A stretch of DNA of 64,000 nucleotides from Streptomyces sp. CHD11 (GTDB lineage Bacteria; Actinomycetota; Actinomycetes; Streptomycetales; Streptomycetaceae), in assembly GCF_018638295.1 (NCBI RefSeq), contig NZ_JABTTS010000028.1:1-64000 (forward strand). The letters are read 5' to 3'. The translations under genes were made by a program, and so were the position numbers. The notes beneath the pieces are model-generated. The model saw only the letters and a list, made by a program, of their open reading frames with translations, did no database searches and was not told the DNA's origin. Shown here one piece after another: positions 8,703 through 16,954 of this stretch. The first letter of the stretch is position 1, and every line of letters begins with the position of its first letter.

Positions 8703-8812
8703 ATCTGAAGCGTACCGGGGTGCACTGACGGTTACGTACCCCCTGCGCCCCCGGCCCGAACCGGCCACCGCCCGGGCTCTCGGGGCGGGGCGCAGCGGGG
8801 CGCCCCTGACCT

Positions 8813-9493
8813 TCACTTCTCGAAGCGGTACCCCATGCCCGGCTCGGTGATGAGGTGGCGCGGGTGTGACGGATCCGCCTCCAGTTTCCGCCGCAGCTGC
8901 GCCATGTACACGCGGAGGTAGTTGGTCTCCGTCCCGTACGACGGCCCCCACACCTCCCGCAGCAGCTGCTTCTGCGCCACCAGGCGGCCGCCCGCCCGCA
9001 CCAGCACCTCCAGCAGATGCCATTCGGTGGGGGTCAGCCGTACGTCCCTGCCGTCGCGGTTGACCTTCTTGGCGGCCAGGTCGACGGTGAACCCGGTGGT
9101 CTCCACCACGGCGTCTCCCCCGTCGCCGGCGGGCTCCGCGCGGCGTACGGCGGCCCGCAGCCGGGCCAGCAGTTCGTCCATCCCGAAGGGCTTGGTGACG
9201 TAGTCGTCGGCGCCCGCGTCCAGCGCCTGCACCTTCTCGTCGGAGGCGTGCCGCGCGGAGAGCACCAGGACCGGGACGCGGGTCCAGCCGCGCAGCCGCC
9301 TGATCACCTCGACGCCGTCCATGTCGGGCAGGCCCAGGTCGAGGACGACGACATCGGGGTGGTGCGCGGCGGCGGCCCGGAGGGCGGCGGCGCCGTCATG
9401 CGCGGAATCCACCTCGTAGGAGCGGGCCTTGAGGTTGATCACCAGGGCGCGCACGATGGCCGGGTCGTCGTCGACCACCAGCACACGGGTCAT
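8813..9493 (-). CDS. kdpE: OmpR-family response regulator KdpE
   Basis: A 226-residue regulator. The receiver domain has the acidic pair DDD at 8-10, the phospho-acceptor Asp52 in VVVLDLGLPDMDG and the Lys in DYVTKPFGMDE. A winged-helix DNA-binding domain (residues about 130-226) ends in PGMGYRFEK. It overlaps kdpD by ATGA, so the two are coupled. KdpE normally activates kdpFABC, the P-type K+ pump, under K+ limitation. No kdpFABC genes are in this window, so any regulation of them acts elsewhere on the chromosome. The nearby kimA-like/trkA genes are additional possible targets. Confidence 0.88.
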   Translation of the reverse strand: MTRVLVVDDDPAIVRALVINLKARSYEVDSAHDGAAALRAAAAHHPDVVVLDLGLPDMDGVEVIRRLRGWTRVPVLVLSARHASDEKVQALDAGADDYVTKPFGMDELLARLRAAVRRAEPAGDGGDAVVETTGFTVDLAAKKVNRDGRDVRLTPTEWHLLEVLVRAGGRLVAQKQLLREVWGPSYGTETNYLRVYMAQLRRKLEADPSHPRHLITEPGMGYRFEK

Positions 9494-12102
9494 GAGGACT
9501 GCCTTTCCGGTTCTGCGGGGTTCGCGCGGGTCGCGGTGGCGCCGGGGGCGGCGGCGGGTGGAGCGGACGGTGCTTGAGGAACGGCTGCCGGTGCGGGTCC
9601 GTGGTGTGTTCCCGCGGCGCGCAGGGTGAGCGCCATGGTGAGACCGCCGCCGGGGGTGTCCTCGGCGGTCAGTGTGCCGCCGATGGCCTCGGCGAAGCCC
9701 CGGGCGACCGCCAGGCCGAGGCCGACACCGGCTCCGCGCGGGGCGTCACCGTGCCGCTGGAAGGGTTCGAAGATCCGCTCCTTGGCCTCGTCGGGGACGC
9801 CGGGCCCGCGGTCGACGACCCGTACCTCGACCCGGCCGGCGAGAGCGCTGGCGGCCACCAGCACGGGCCTGCCGGGAGGACCGTGGGTGACGGCGTTCTC
9901 GATCACGTTGGCCATCGCCCGCTCCAGCAGGCCCGGGTCCACCGCGACCATGGGAAGGGCCTCGGGGATGTCCAGGGCGACACTGCCCTCGGGCACCCCG
10001 CCGAGCGCCATCGGCACCACCTCGTCCAGGTCGATCTCGCGGATCAGAGGGGTGACCGTGCCGGTGTGCAGCCGGGACATGTCGAGCAGGTTGCCCACCA
10101 GGTGGTCCAGGCGGTCGGCACCGTCCTCGATGCCCTCCAGCAGTTCGGCCCGGTCCTCGGGCGACCAGTCGACGTCCGCGGAGCGCAGCGAGGAGACGGC
10201 CGCCTTGATCCCGGCCAGCGGCGTGCGCAGATCATGGCTGACGGCGGCCAGGAGGGCGGTGCGGATGCGGTTGCCCTCGGCGAGGGCGAGGGCCCGGTCG
10301 GCCTGTTCGCGCAGCCGGCGGCGGTCCAGGACGACGGCGGCCTGTGCGGCGAAGGCGCCGAGCACCCTGCGGTCCTCGGCGGGTGGCACCCGGCCGGTCA
10401 GCGCCAGCGCCATGTGGTCCCCGACCGGCACCTCCACGTCCGCGTCCTCGGGCCGATCGACCGGCCGGCCCCGGCCCGCCCGGCCCGCGCAGGTCCACGG
10501 CTCGACGTCGCCCGCGCGTTCGAGCAGGGCGGCCGAGTCCATGCCGAAGGTCTCCCGGACCCGTTCCAGCAGGTCCTCCAGTCCGGTCTCACCGCGCAGT
10601 ACGTTGCCGGCGAGGAAGGAGAGGATCTCCGACTCGGCGCGCAGCCGGGCCGCCTGATGGGTGCGCCGGGCCGCGAGATCGACCACGGACGCCACCGACG
10701 CGCCGACCGCGATGAAGATCACGATGGCGATGATGTTCTTCGGGTTGGCGATGTTCCAGGTGTGGAGCGGCGGGGTGTAGAAGTAGTTGAGCAGGAGGGA
10801 GCCGGCCGCCGCCGAGGCCAGCGCGGGCCACAGTCCGCCGAGCAGGGCGGCCGCCACCGTCAGCGTCAGGAACAGCAGCATGTCGTTGGCGAGTCCGAGG
10901 TCCCCGGCGCTGAGCAGCACCGCCAGCGCCGCCGGGCCGCCCAGCCCGACCGCCCAGCCCCAGGCCAGCCGGGAACGGCCGAGCCGCGCGCCCCGCGCGC
11001 CGGGCAGTCCGCGGCCCTTGGCCACCTCCTCGTGGGTGACGATGTGCACGTCCAGGTCGGGTCCGGAGTCCCGGGCGACGGTCGCGCCGACGCCGGGGCC
11101 GAAGACGTACTGCCAGGTCCTGCGGCGCGAGGAGCCGAGGACCAGCTGGGTGGCGTTGGCACCGCGCGCGAAGGCCAGCAGGGCGGCGGGTATGTCATCG
11201 CCGACGACGTGGTGGAAGGTACCGCCGAGATCCTCGGCGAGGGTGCGCTGCTCGGCCAGTTCCTTGGGCGAGGCGGCGGTGAGCGCGTCGCTGCGGGAGA
11301 TGTAGACGGCGAGCAGTTCGCCGCCCGCTCCCTTCTCGGCCAGCCGCGCGGCCCGCCGGATCAGGGTGCGGCCCTCGGGTCCGCCGGTCAGGCCGACGAC
11401 GATCCGCTCGCGCGAGCCCCAGATCGCCGAGACCTCGTGCTCGCTGCGGTAGCGCTGCAGGTGGGCGTCGACCCGGTCGGCCACCCACAGCAGCGCCAGT
11501 TCCCTGAGCGCGGTGAGGTTGCCGGGGCGGAAGTAGTTCGAGAGTGCGGCGTCGACCTCGTCCGGCCGGTGGATGTTGCCGTGCGCCATACGGCGGCGCA
11601 GCGCCTCGGGGGTCATGTCGACCAGCTCGACCTGGTCGGCCCGCCGCACCACCTCGTCCGGCACGGTCTCCGGTTCCCGCACCCCGGTGATCGACTCCAC
11701 GACGTCGCCCAGCGACTCCAGGTGCTGGATGTTGACGGTCGAGAGCACGTCGATGCCCGCAGCCAGCAGCTCCTCCACGTCCTGCCAGCGTTTGGCGTTG
11801 CGGCAGCCGGGCGCGTTGGTGTGGGCGAGTTCGTCGACCAGGGCCACCTGGGGGCGGCGGGCGAGGACGGCGTCGAGGTCCATCTCCGGCACCCGGGTCC
11901 CGCGGTGCTCCGCTTCCCCGTACGGGATCTGCTCCAGCCCTTCCAGCAGCGCCTCGGTACGGGGCCTGCCGTGCGGTTGTGCGAAGGCGACCACGCAGTC
12001 GGTGCCGCGCTCCGCGCGCCGGTGCGCCTCGGCGAGCATGGCGTACGTCTTGCCGACGCCCGGTGCCGCACCGAGGTGTATCCGAAGTCTGCCGCGTGCC
12101 AT
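9490..12102 (-). CDS. kdpD: Sensor histidine kinase KdpD
   Basis: An 870-residue membrane kinase with the full KdpD layout. An N-terminal KdpD domain has a Walker A (GAAPGVGKTYAML, residues about 10-22) and a VDELAHTNAPG box. A UspA-like domain lies at about 240-370, then four transmembrane helices (DUF4118, about 395-500), a GAF domain, HisKA with SHDLRTPLAG near residue 620, and an HATPase with the N, G1 and G2 boxes (NVIENAVTHG, DRGPGVP, GVGLGLAVARG). The ATG at 12102 begins MARGRLRIHLG; longer upstream reading is low-complexity and non-coding in character. It senses K+ and, in other bacteria, binds c-di-AMP through the Usp domain. Confidence 0.9.
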   Translation of the reverse strand: MARGRLRIHLGAAPGVGKTYAMLAEAHRRAERGTDCVVAFAQPHGRPRTEALLEGLEQIPYGEAEHRGTRVPEMDLDAVLARRPQVALVDELAHTNAPGCRNAKRWQDVEELLAAGIDVLSTVNIQHLESLGDVVESITGVREPETVPDEVVRRADQVELVDMTPEALRRRMAHGNIHRPDEVDAALSNYFRPGNLTALRELALLWVADRVDAHLQRYRSEHEVSAIWGSRERIVVGLTGGPEGRTLIRRAARLAEKGAGGELLAVYISRSDALTAASPKELAEQRTLAEDLGGTFHHVVGDDIPAALLAFARGANATQLVLGSSRRRTWQYVFGPGVGATVARDSGPDLDVHIVTHEEVAKGRGLPGARGARLGRSRLAWGWAVGLGGPAALAVLLSAGDLGLANDMLLFLTLTVAAALLGGLWPALASAAAGSLLLNYFYTPPLHTWNIANPKNIIAIVIFIAVGASVASVVDLAARRTHQAARLRAESEILSFLAGNVLRGETGLEDLLERVRETFGMDSAALLERAGDVEPWTCAGRAGRGRPVDRPEDADVEVPVGDHMALALTGRVPPAEDRRVLGAFAAQAAVVLDRRRLREQADRALALAEGNRIRTALLAAVSHDLRTPLAGIKAAVSSLRSADVDWSPEDRAELLEGIEDGADRLDHLVGNLLDMSRLHTGTVTPLIREIDLDEVVPMALGGVPEGSVALDIPEALPMVAVDPGLLERAMANVIENAVTHGPPGRPVLVAASALAGRVEVRVVDRGPGVPDEAKERIFEPFQRHGDAPRGAGVGLGLAVARGFAEAIGGTLTAEDTPGGGLTMALTLRAAGTHHGPAPAAVPQAPSAPPAAAPGATATRANPAEPERQSS

Positions 12103-12558
12103 GACCCCATTGTCCTGGGCCGTGCCACGGAGCCGACGGCGGGCACCGGCGGAGGCACCGCTGGACGGCCGCGACGCCGTGCACGAGGACCCGGGCGCGG
12201 GAAAGGGCCGTAGCCCGGAAGGGATACGACCCTGTGCCGCGTCTGTCACCGAAGACTCCGGCGGATGCCGACGAGCTGTCGCCGGGGCCGAGCGGGGCTC
12301 GGCCCGCCCGGAACCCCGGCGGACGCCTGCGATCCAGCACCGGGGAGTCGGGGGCCGGCGACCTGCCGCCGCGCAGGAACGGACCCCGGCGACCCGCCAC
12401 GGAGAAACGAACCCCGGCGACCCGCCACGGACGACTCCAGCGGACCCCCGCCTCTTCACCGGAGCCCCGGGCGCACCCGGCGATCCACCGGCGGAGGCTC
12501 CGGGCGCCCCGTCGCCGGAGACCCGAACGGACCCCCGTACCCCGCGTCGCCGAAGGCT
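12103..12558. other. GC-rich intergenic region with decayed repeats
   Basis: About 455 bases with no credible gene on either strand. It contains many near-copies of ACCCCGGCGGAC/ACTCCGGCGGA units, including one exact 21-bp direct repeat. The kdpD promoter should lie near the left end, but no clear -35/-10 pair stands out. Confidence 0.5.
12383..12431. repeat. 21-bp direct repeat, two perfect copies
   Basis: The 21-bp unit at 12383-12403 is repeated exactly at 12411-12431, a 28-bp period. Weaker copies of its ACCCCGGCG core occur at about 12310 and 12440. The unit starts ACCCCGGCGACC and ends GCCACGGA. Confidence 0.75.
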
Positions 12559-13317
12559 CTAGCGGACCTCGGTGATCTCCGGGCCGCGCTGGAGCTGGCC
12601 CATGCCGCCGGCGAAGCGGGAGCCGCCCTCCTCCTGCTGCACGTTCTCGGGGACCATCTGCGCGTCGTTCGGCAGCTGGAGGACGATCGGGTCGCGCGGT
12701 GCCATCGGGCCGTCCCCGCGGACGACGACCGTGTCCCGGAAGATCTGCTCGAGCAGTCCGGCGGCCTGCGGCTGCACCGCGCCCTGACCCGAGATCACCC
12801 CGCGCAGGAACCAGCGGGTGCCGTCCACTCCCACGAACCGTACGACCTGGTAGCCGCCGGTGCCGTCCGGCAGCTGCACCGGTACCTGGGCACGCAGCTC
12901 CCAGCCGAGCGGGCCCTCGACCTCGTCGATGATGCCGCCCTGCTGGGTGATCCCGGAAGCGATCTCCTCGCGCACCTCGCTCCAGATGCCCTCACGCTTG
13001 GGTGCGGCGAATGCCTGCAGCTGGATGGCGCTGTCGCGCAGCACGACGGTGGCCGCGACGATCGCGTCACCGGCGACCTCCACCCGCAGCTCCATGCCGT
13101 CGACGCCCGGCACGAACATGCCGCCCAGGTCGACCCGGCCCTCTCCGGGCTCGCGGACCTCGGTGCTGTCCCAGGGCCCGTCGGGGCGCGGCGCCGGCTC
13201 GAGCCTCAGCCGTCCGGCCTCCGCGCCGCCCGCCTCCGCGCCGACACCGTCGACGACCTGCTCGGCCTCGCCGGCCGCACCGTCGGCGGCATCCTTATTC
13301 TTGCGACGTCCGAACAC
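12559..13317 (-). CDS. DUF3710 domain-containing protein
   Basis: A 252-residue cytosolic protein of the actinobacterial DUF3710 family. The first 40 residues are a charged, Ala/Glu-rich tail after FGRRKNKD. The conserved part (LGGMFVPGVDGMELRVEVAGD..., VEGPLGWELRAQVPVQLPDG, GTRWFLRGVISG) is a mixed beta fold without catalytic motifs. The GTG start at 13317 has AAGGACA upstream and lies one base from the dut stop, so it is co-translated with dut. Function is unknown; its fixed association with dut suggests a nucleotide or DNA metabolism role, which is inference. Confidence 0.85.
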   Translation of the reverse strand: MFGRRKNKDAADGAAGEAEQVVDGVGAEAGGAEAGRLRLEPAPRPDGPWDSTEVREPGEGRVDLGGMFVPGVDGMELRVEVAGDAIVAATVVLRDSAIQLQAFAAPKREGIWSEVREEIASGITQQGGIIDEVEGPLGWELRAQVPVQLPDGTGGYQVVRFVGVDGTRWFLRGVISGQGAVQPQAAGLLEQIFRDTVVVRGDGPMAPRDPIVLQLPNDAQMVPENVQQEEGGSRFAGGMGQLQRGPEITEVR

Positions 13318-13318
13318 G

Positions 13319-13885
13319 TCACTGTCCTTCCCGGTCGGATACGACCGAAGCGTATCGATTCCCACCCGCTGTACCGCCCACGGCGGCCTGAACGCTTGTG
13401 CCGCTCTTACCCTCTTCTTCCACCGCGGCATGGCCGCCGGTGGACCCGAAGCCCCCCTCGGCCCGGGCCGAGGGGGGAAGCTCCGCGACGGACACGAAGC
13501 GGACCCTCTCGACCTGCTGGACGACCAGTTGGGCAATCCGGTCGAAACGCTCGAACCGCACGGTCTCGCGCGGGTCGAGATTCACCACGATCACCTTGAT
13601 CTCCCCACGGTACCCGGCATCAACCGTCCCCGGGGCATTCACCAGGGCGACGCCGCAGCGGGCGGCAAGACCGGATCGCGGGTGCACGAAGGCCGCGTAC
13701 CCCTCGGGCAGCGCGACAGACACCCCGGTCGGCAGTACGGCCCGCTCACCGGGAGCCAGTTCGCGGGCCTCGGTGGTCCGCAGGTCGGCCCCCGCGTCGC
13801 CCGGGTGCTCGTACGACGGCAGCGCTACGTCGGGGTCCACACGCCTGATCAGCACCTCGAGGGCGGGCTGTCCGAAGGCGCTCAC
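13319..13885 (-). CDS. dut: Deoxyuridine 5'-triphosphate nucleotidohydrolase (dUTPase)
   Basis: A 188-residue homotrimeric dUTPase that hydrolyses dUTP to dUMP and PPi, keeping uracil out of DNA and feeding thymidylate synthesis. The five motifs are present: AGADL (31-35), PRSGLA (69-74), GVALVNAPGTVDAGYRGEI (78-96), the RIAQL motif (116-120) and the P-loop-like GGFGSTGG (144-151). The C-terminus extends about 37 residues past motif V, longer than the core family. The GTG start overlaps the stop of the upstream thioesterase gene (GTGA). Confidence 0.95.
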   Translation of the reverse strand: MSAFGQPALEVLIRRVDPDVALPSYEHPGDAGADLRTTEARELAPGERAVLPTGVSVALPEGYAAFVHPRSGLAARCGVALVNAPGTVDAGYRGEIKVIVVNLDPRETVRFERFDRIAQLVVQQVERVRFVSVAELPPSARAEGGFGSTGGHAAVEEEGKSGTSVQAAVGGTAGGNRYASVVSDREGQ

Positions 13886-14466
13886 GGATTCACCTCGAAG
13901 GCACGCGCGCGGCGGACCTGGTCGGGGTCGCTCATGGCGGCCTGGATCTCCTCCGCGCGGCCGTGGTCGATGAAGTGATCGACCTTGACCTCGATGAACA
14001 GGGCGTCGGCGCGGACCGCGACGGGCCCGTCGGGGCCGCCGATGCGGCCGGTGGCGGTGCAGTAGATCTTCCGTCCCGCCACCGCGGTCGCCCGGGCGTC
14101 CAGATGCAGCACGGTGCCGACCGGCACGGGCTGGACGAAGTCCGTCTCCAGCCTGCCGGTCACCGCGATGGTGCGCAGCAGCCAGGTGAGGGAGCCGAGC
14201 GCCTCGTCCAGGGCGGTGGCGAGCACCCCGCCGTGCGCGAGTCCCGGTGCGCCCTGGTGGGCGGCCTGCACGGTGAACCGGGCGGTGATCGACACGCCTT
14301 CACCGGCGCGGGCCTGGAGGTGCAGGCCGTGCGGCTGCTCGTCGCCGCAGCCGAAGCACTGGCCGTAGTGGGCGCCGAGGAGTTCGCCGGGTGCGGGGGC
14401 GTCGGGGTGACGCACCGGGGTCACGGCGTCTGCGGGGGGCTGAAGAGCTGCGGAAGTACCACTCAC
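13882..14466 (-). CDS. PaaI-type hotdog-fold thioesterase
   Basis: A 194-residue hotdog-fold protein. A short Cys-containing segment (HYGQCFGCGDEQPHGL) typical of actinobacterial PaaI-like thioesterases precedes the core. The core has HQGAPGLAHGGVLATALDEALG, where the HGG and the Asp/Glu of the helix form the active-site region, and FVQPVPVGTVLHLDA. It should hydrolyse acyl-CoA thioesters, substrate unknown. The GTG start at 14466 (VSGTSAALQ) is chosen since upstream sequence is not conserved-looking. It heads the thioesterase-dut-DUF3710 operon and is divergent from the DUF3093 gene. Confidence 0.85.
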   Translation of the reverse strand: MSGTSAALQPPADAVTPVRHPDAPAPGELLGAHYGQCFGCGDEQPHGLHLQARAGEGVSITARFTVQAAHQGAPGLAHGGVLATALDEALGSLTWLLRTIAVTGRLETDFVQPVPVGTVLHLDARATAVAGRKIYCTATGRIGGPDGPVAVRADALFIEVKVDHFIDHGRAEEIQAAMSDPDQVRRARAFEVNP

Positions 14467-14524
14467 AGGCGCAGACCTTACCCGCGCGTGAGCGCACTCC
14501 CGCCACCGTGCCAAGCTTGGGTCC

Positions 14525-14995
14525 ATGCAGCTCTCCGCCGCCCCGTACGAAGAACGCCTCACCGCCCCCCGCTCCTGGTGGCTGCTCTCCTTCCTGGCGG
14601 GGGTCTCCATGGCGCTGATCCTGCTGCCGTTCGGCACGCTGCCGATGCTCGGCGGTCTGGCCGGCGGGACCGCCGCCGCGGCGGTCGTCGCCAGTTCGTA
14701 CGGCTCGGTGCGCATCCGGGTCGTGGGCGGTCATCTGATCGCGGGCGAGGCGAGGATCCCGGTGTCGGCGCTGGGAGAGGCGGAGATCCTGGACGCGGAG
14801 GAGGCACGGGCCTGGCGCACCCACAAGGCCGACCCGCGCTGCTTCATGCTGCTGCGGGCGTACATCCCCGGCGCACTGCGGGTGGACATCACCGACCCCG
14901 AGGACCCGACTCCCTACGCCTTCCTGTCGACGCGCGAGCCGGAGCGTCTGGCGCAGGCGCTCCGGGCGGCCCGGGAGGCGGCGGGCACCGCGTAG
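14525..14995 (+). CDS. DUF3093 membrane protein
   Basis: A 156-residue protein of the DUF3093 family. Two hydrophobic helices (SWWLLSFLAGVSMALILLPF and LPMLGGLAGGTAAAAVVAS) occupy residues about 18-60. The rest is a PH-like cytosolic domain (RIRVVGGHLIAGEARIPVSA, ...CFMLLRAYIPGALRVDITDP, YAFLSTREPERLAQAL). The family is found beside dut in many actinobacteria, usually divergent as here. No function is established. ATG at 14525. Confidence 0.85.
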   Translation: MQLSAAPYEERLTAPRSWWLLSFLAGVSMALILLPFGTLPMLGGLAGGTAAAAVVASSYGSVRIRVVGGHLIAGEARIPVSALGEAEILDAEEARAWRTHKADPRCFMLLRAYIPGALRVDITDPEDPTPYAFLSTREPERLAQALRAAREAAGTA

Positions 14996-15070
14996 CGCCT
15001 GTCCGGCGGAGCATGGCGGGGGCAGGGTCGCTCCGGCGCCGGCCGGCGGCGTCTGCGGAGTCGTACCACC

Positions 15071-15093
15071 GTCGCGCGGTTCCCCGCGCCCCT
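15071..15093. repeat. Dispersed Streptomyces intergenic repeat unit
   Basis: The GCGCGGTTCCCCGCGCCCCT core matches a short element that, from general experience, is repeated many times in Streptomyces spacers. Copy number in this genome cannot be counted from one window. Confidence 0.45.
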
Positions 15094-15203
15094 GGGAGAG
15101 CTGCTCCGGCTCTGGTCGCCGGCGTGCCCGAGCCGCACGGAGCGCCGGGCTGGAATCAGCCCGTCCGGCGTCTGACGGCGAGGCCCGTTCAGGCAGAAGG
15201 GGA

Positions 15204-15222
15204 CTGGGGGCGCGGCCCCCAG
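15204..15222. terminator. Short GC hairpin between convergent genes
   Basis: CTGGGGGC (15204-15211) pairs with GCCCCCAG (15215-15222) around a GCG loop. It lies between the DUF3093 gene and the convergent EcsC-like gene. Confidence 0.45.
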
Positions 15223-15341
15223 GGCGATGGGGTGCCCGCGCTCGAGCGAAGCCGGGAGTGGGGGGAGGGAAGGGCGACGGGGGCGACCTCGCAGGGCCGG
15301 CCAGGGCCGTGGGGGTGCCGTCCGTGCCCGGGAGGCGGCCT

Positions 15342-16250
15342 TCAGGGGGTCGGGGGGCCGCCGAGTTCCTTGAGAACGTCCTCGGGGTGGTCCAGGGCGG
15401 GCAGTGCCGGCAGGGCGTCCCAGGACACCTGGATTCTGCGCAGGTCGGCCCGGATGCGCTCGGCGAGCTTTCTGGTGTCCCGGCGGTTCATCACGGCGCC
15501 CACGGCGGCCCCGACCAGGAACGGCATCAGGTTCGGCAGATTTCGGACCGTGCGCTTCATGATCCGCTGGCGCAGTTCGCGCTTCATACGGCTGTTCAGG
15601 GCCGCGCTCACGGTCGAGGGCCTGGTGGCCTGCACGCCGCGCTCCTCCGACCAGGAGTTGAGGTACACGGTGCTGCGCTGGGCGAGGGTGCCGGGCGGCC
15701 GTACGCCGTAGACCTCGTGGAGTTCGGCGATCAGCTTGAGTTCGATCGCGGCGACGCCGGTGATCTCGGCGGCCAGTTCCGTCGGCATCGCGGGTGGGAC
15801 GGGCATCATCGCCGCGGCGCCGACTCCGGCCCCGACCGTGGCGGTTGCCTTCGCGGCACCGGCCACGAGCTTGTCCGCGAGCTCCTCGGGTCCGAGTCCG
15901 GGGAACTGGCGGCGCAGCGTCGCGAGGTCCCGTACGGGCACCCGCGGGGCGATCTCGATGATCCGGTCCGCCAGGTGCGCCAGACCGGCACGGGCGCGGG
16001 CGCCGCCGTTGCGGACGCCTTCCCGGGCCTTCTGACGGAACGCGGCGGCCCTTCTGTGCGCCGCGGGCGCGGTGACCTCCAGGGATGCCGGGAGGTCACC
16101 CCGGCCGGATGCTGCTTCGAGCGAGGCCTCACCGTCACCGGCCGGGCCCCGCTCTGGGTCACGCGTGTCGTGCTGCGGGCCCCGGCGGGGCCCTTTGTCC
16201 GCTCCCTTTGCGAAGAAGCGGCGCTTCCTCGGAGGGGTCGAGCCAGTCAC
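15342..16250 (-). CDS. Conserved protein, EcsC-like
   Basis: A 302-residue protein with a basic, Arg/Pro-rich N-terminus of about 80 residues. A helical core with a Gly/Ala-rich amphipathic stretch (VGAGVGAAAMMPVPPAMPTELAAEITGVAAIEL) follows, then a second one (NLMPFLVGAAVGAVMNRRDTRKL). The two glycine-rich helical hairpins separated by an ELHEVYG segment resemble EcsC-family proteins. No catalytic residues are evident. It is three to four dozen residues longer at the N-terminus than the conserved core. It is followed upstream by the DUF4193 gene on the same strand, 13 bases away. Confidence 0.6.
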   Translation of the reverse strand: MTGSTPPRKRRFFAKGADKGPRRGPQHDTRDPERGPAGDGEASLEAASGRGDLPASLEVTAPAAHRRAAAFRQKAREGVRNGGARARAGLAHLADRIIEIAPRVPVRDLATLRRQFPGLGPEELADKLVAGAAKATATVGAGVGAAAMMPVPPAMPTELAAEITGVAAIELKLIAELHEVYGVRPPGTLAQRSTVYLNSWSEERGVQATRPSTVSAALNSRMKRELRQRIMKRTVRNLPNLMPFLVGAAVGAVMNRRDTRKLAERIRADLRRIQVSWDALPALPALDHPEDVLKELGGPPTP

Positions 16251-16263
16251 GGCCGACCCCGCC

Positions 16264-16560
16264 TCAGTCGCAGTCGCGGCAGATCGGCTGGCCGTTCTTC
16301 TCGCGGGCCAGCTGACTGCGGTGGTGCACCAGGAAGCAGCTCATGCAGGTGAACTCGTCCTGCTGCTTCGGCAGAACCCGGACGGCGAGTTCCTCGTTCG
16401 AGAGGTCCGCGCCGGGCAGTTCGAGGCCTTCGGCGGCCTCGAACTCGTCGACGTCGACGGCCGAGGCGGACTTGTCGTTCCGCCGGGCCTTCAGTTCCTC
16501 GAGACTGTCCGAGTCGACGTCGTCGTCGGTCTTCCGTGGAGTGTCATAGTCGGTTGCCAT
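16264..16560 (-). CDS. DUF4193 zinc-ribbon protein
   Basis: A 98-residue acidic protein of the actinobacterial DUF4193 family, beginning MATDYDTPRKTDDDVDSDSL. The C-terminal half carries CMSC and CRDC pairs (FTCMSCFLVHHRSQLA...ICRDCD) that form a probable zinc ribbon. The N-terminal half is disordered and acidic. Proteins of this kind are highly expressed and associate with the transcription/translation machinery in some actinobacteria, but no function is certain. The long upstream region (394 bases) contains two palindromes that may regulate it. Confidence 0.88.
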   Translation of the reverse strand: MATDYDTPRKTDDDVDSDSLEELKARRNDKSASAVDVDEFEAAEGLELPGADLSNEELAVRVLPKQQDEFTCMSCFLVHHRSQLAREKNGQPICRDCD

Positions 16561-16725
16561 GGTCGCTCTCCCCCTCTGGGTGTATGCGGTGTCTCCAGCG
16601 CACGTAACGCGTGAGAGGCCGGACTTGTGCCCGACCTGAGGCGGAGATTTTGCCTCACATCAAGGTCTGTTACTCAATCGACACCCAACCGGATCCCTCA
16701 TGAGTGATCGGCTTGGATGGCGATG

Positions 16726-16743
16726 GGGACCGTACACGGTCCC
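16726..16743. promoter_or_regulatory. 18-bp inverted repeat
   Basis: GGGACCGT and ACGGTCCC form perfect 8-bp arms around AC. It is 166 nt upstream of the DUF4193 start, a typical operator architecture; the binding protein is unknown. Confidence 0.4.
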
Positions 16744-16868
16744 AACGCCGCACTTCAAAGGCGCCTCACCGTGTACTTCCCGTGATCGGGGCCCTTGAAA
16801 ACCGGGACTTTCCCGACCTTCCGACGTGGTACATGATCACGGAGAGTGGATGAACGGGAAGTCACCCC

Positions 16869-16882
16869 TGTGATCGATCACA
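16869..16882. promoter_or_regulatory. TGTGATCGATCACA palindrome, Crp-like site
   Basis: A perfect 14-bp palindrome containing GTG-N6-CAC, the core form of Crp sites described for Streptomyces. It lies between cutS (3' end) and the DUF4193 gene (about 309 nt upstream of it). Confidence 0.4.
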
Positions 16883-16954
16883 CACGCGAATCCCCGGGGC
16901 GCCCCCCGGAAATTCCGCGCAAAGCGAACACCCCGTTGTGTCGGGGGCATGATG

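Larger units (their letters stand above)
14996..15341. other. Intergenic region with common Streptomyces repeats
   Basis: About 345 bases between convergent genes, with no gene seen. It holds a GCGCGGTTCCCCGCGCCCCT element and a GGGGGC hairpin, both of types that recur in Streptomyces spacers. Confidence 0.5.
16561..16954. other. Long regulatory-looking spacer upstream of the DUF4193 gene
   Basis: About 394 bases of comparatively AT-rich sequence with no gene. It holds two palindromes. On the minus strand TTGAGT near 16675 and CAAAAT near 16652 form a weak -35/-10 pair for the DUF4193 gene. The end of cutS marks the other side. Confidence 0.45.

Noticed and set aside
9574..12213. An 879-codon open frame antisense to kdpD.
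   Set aside because: Same kind of shadow; the kdpD frame has all kinase motifs.
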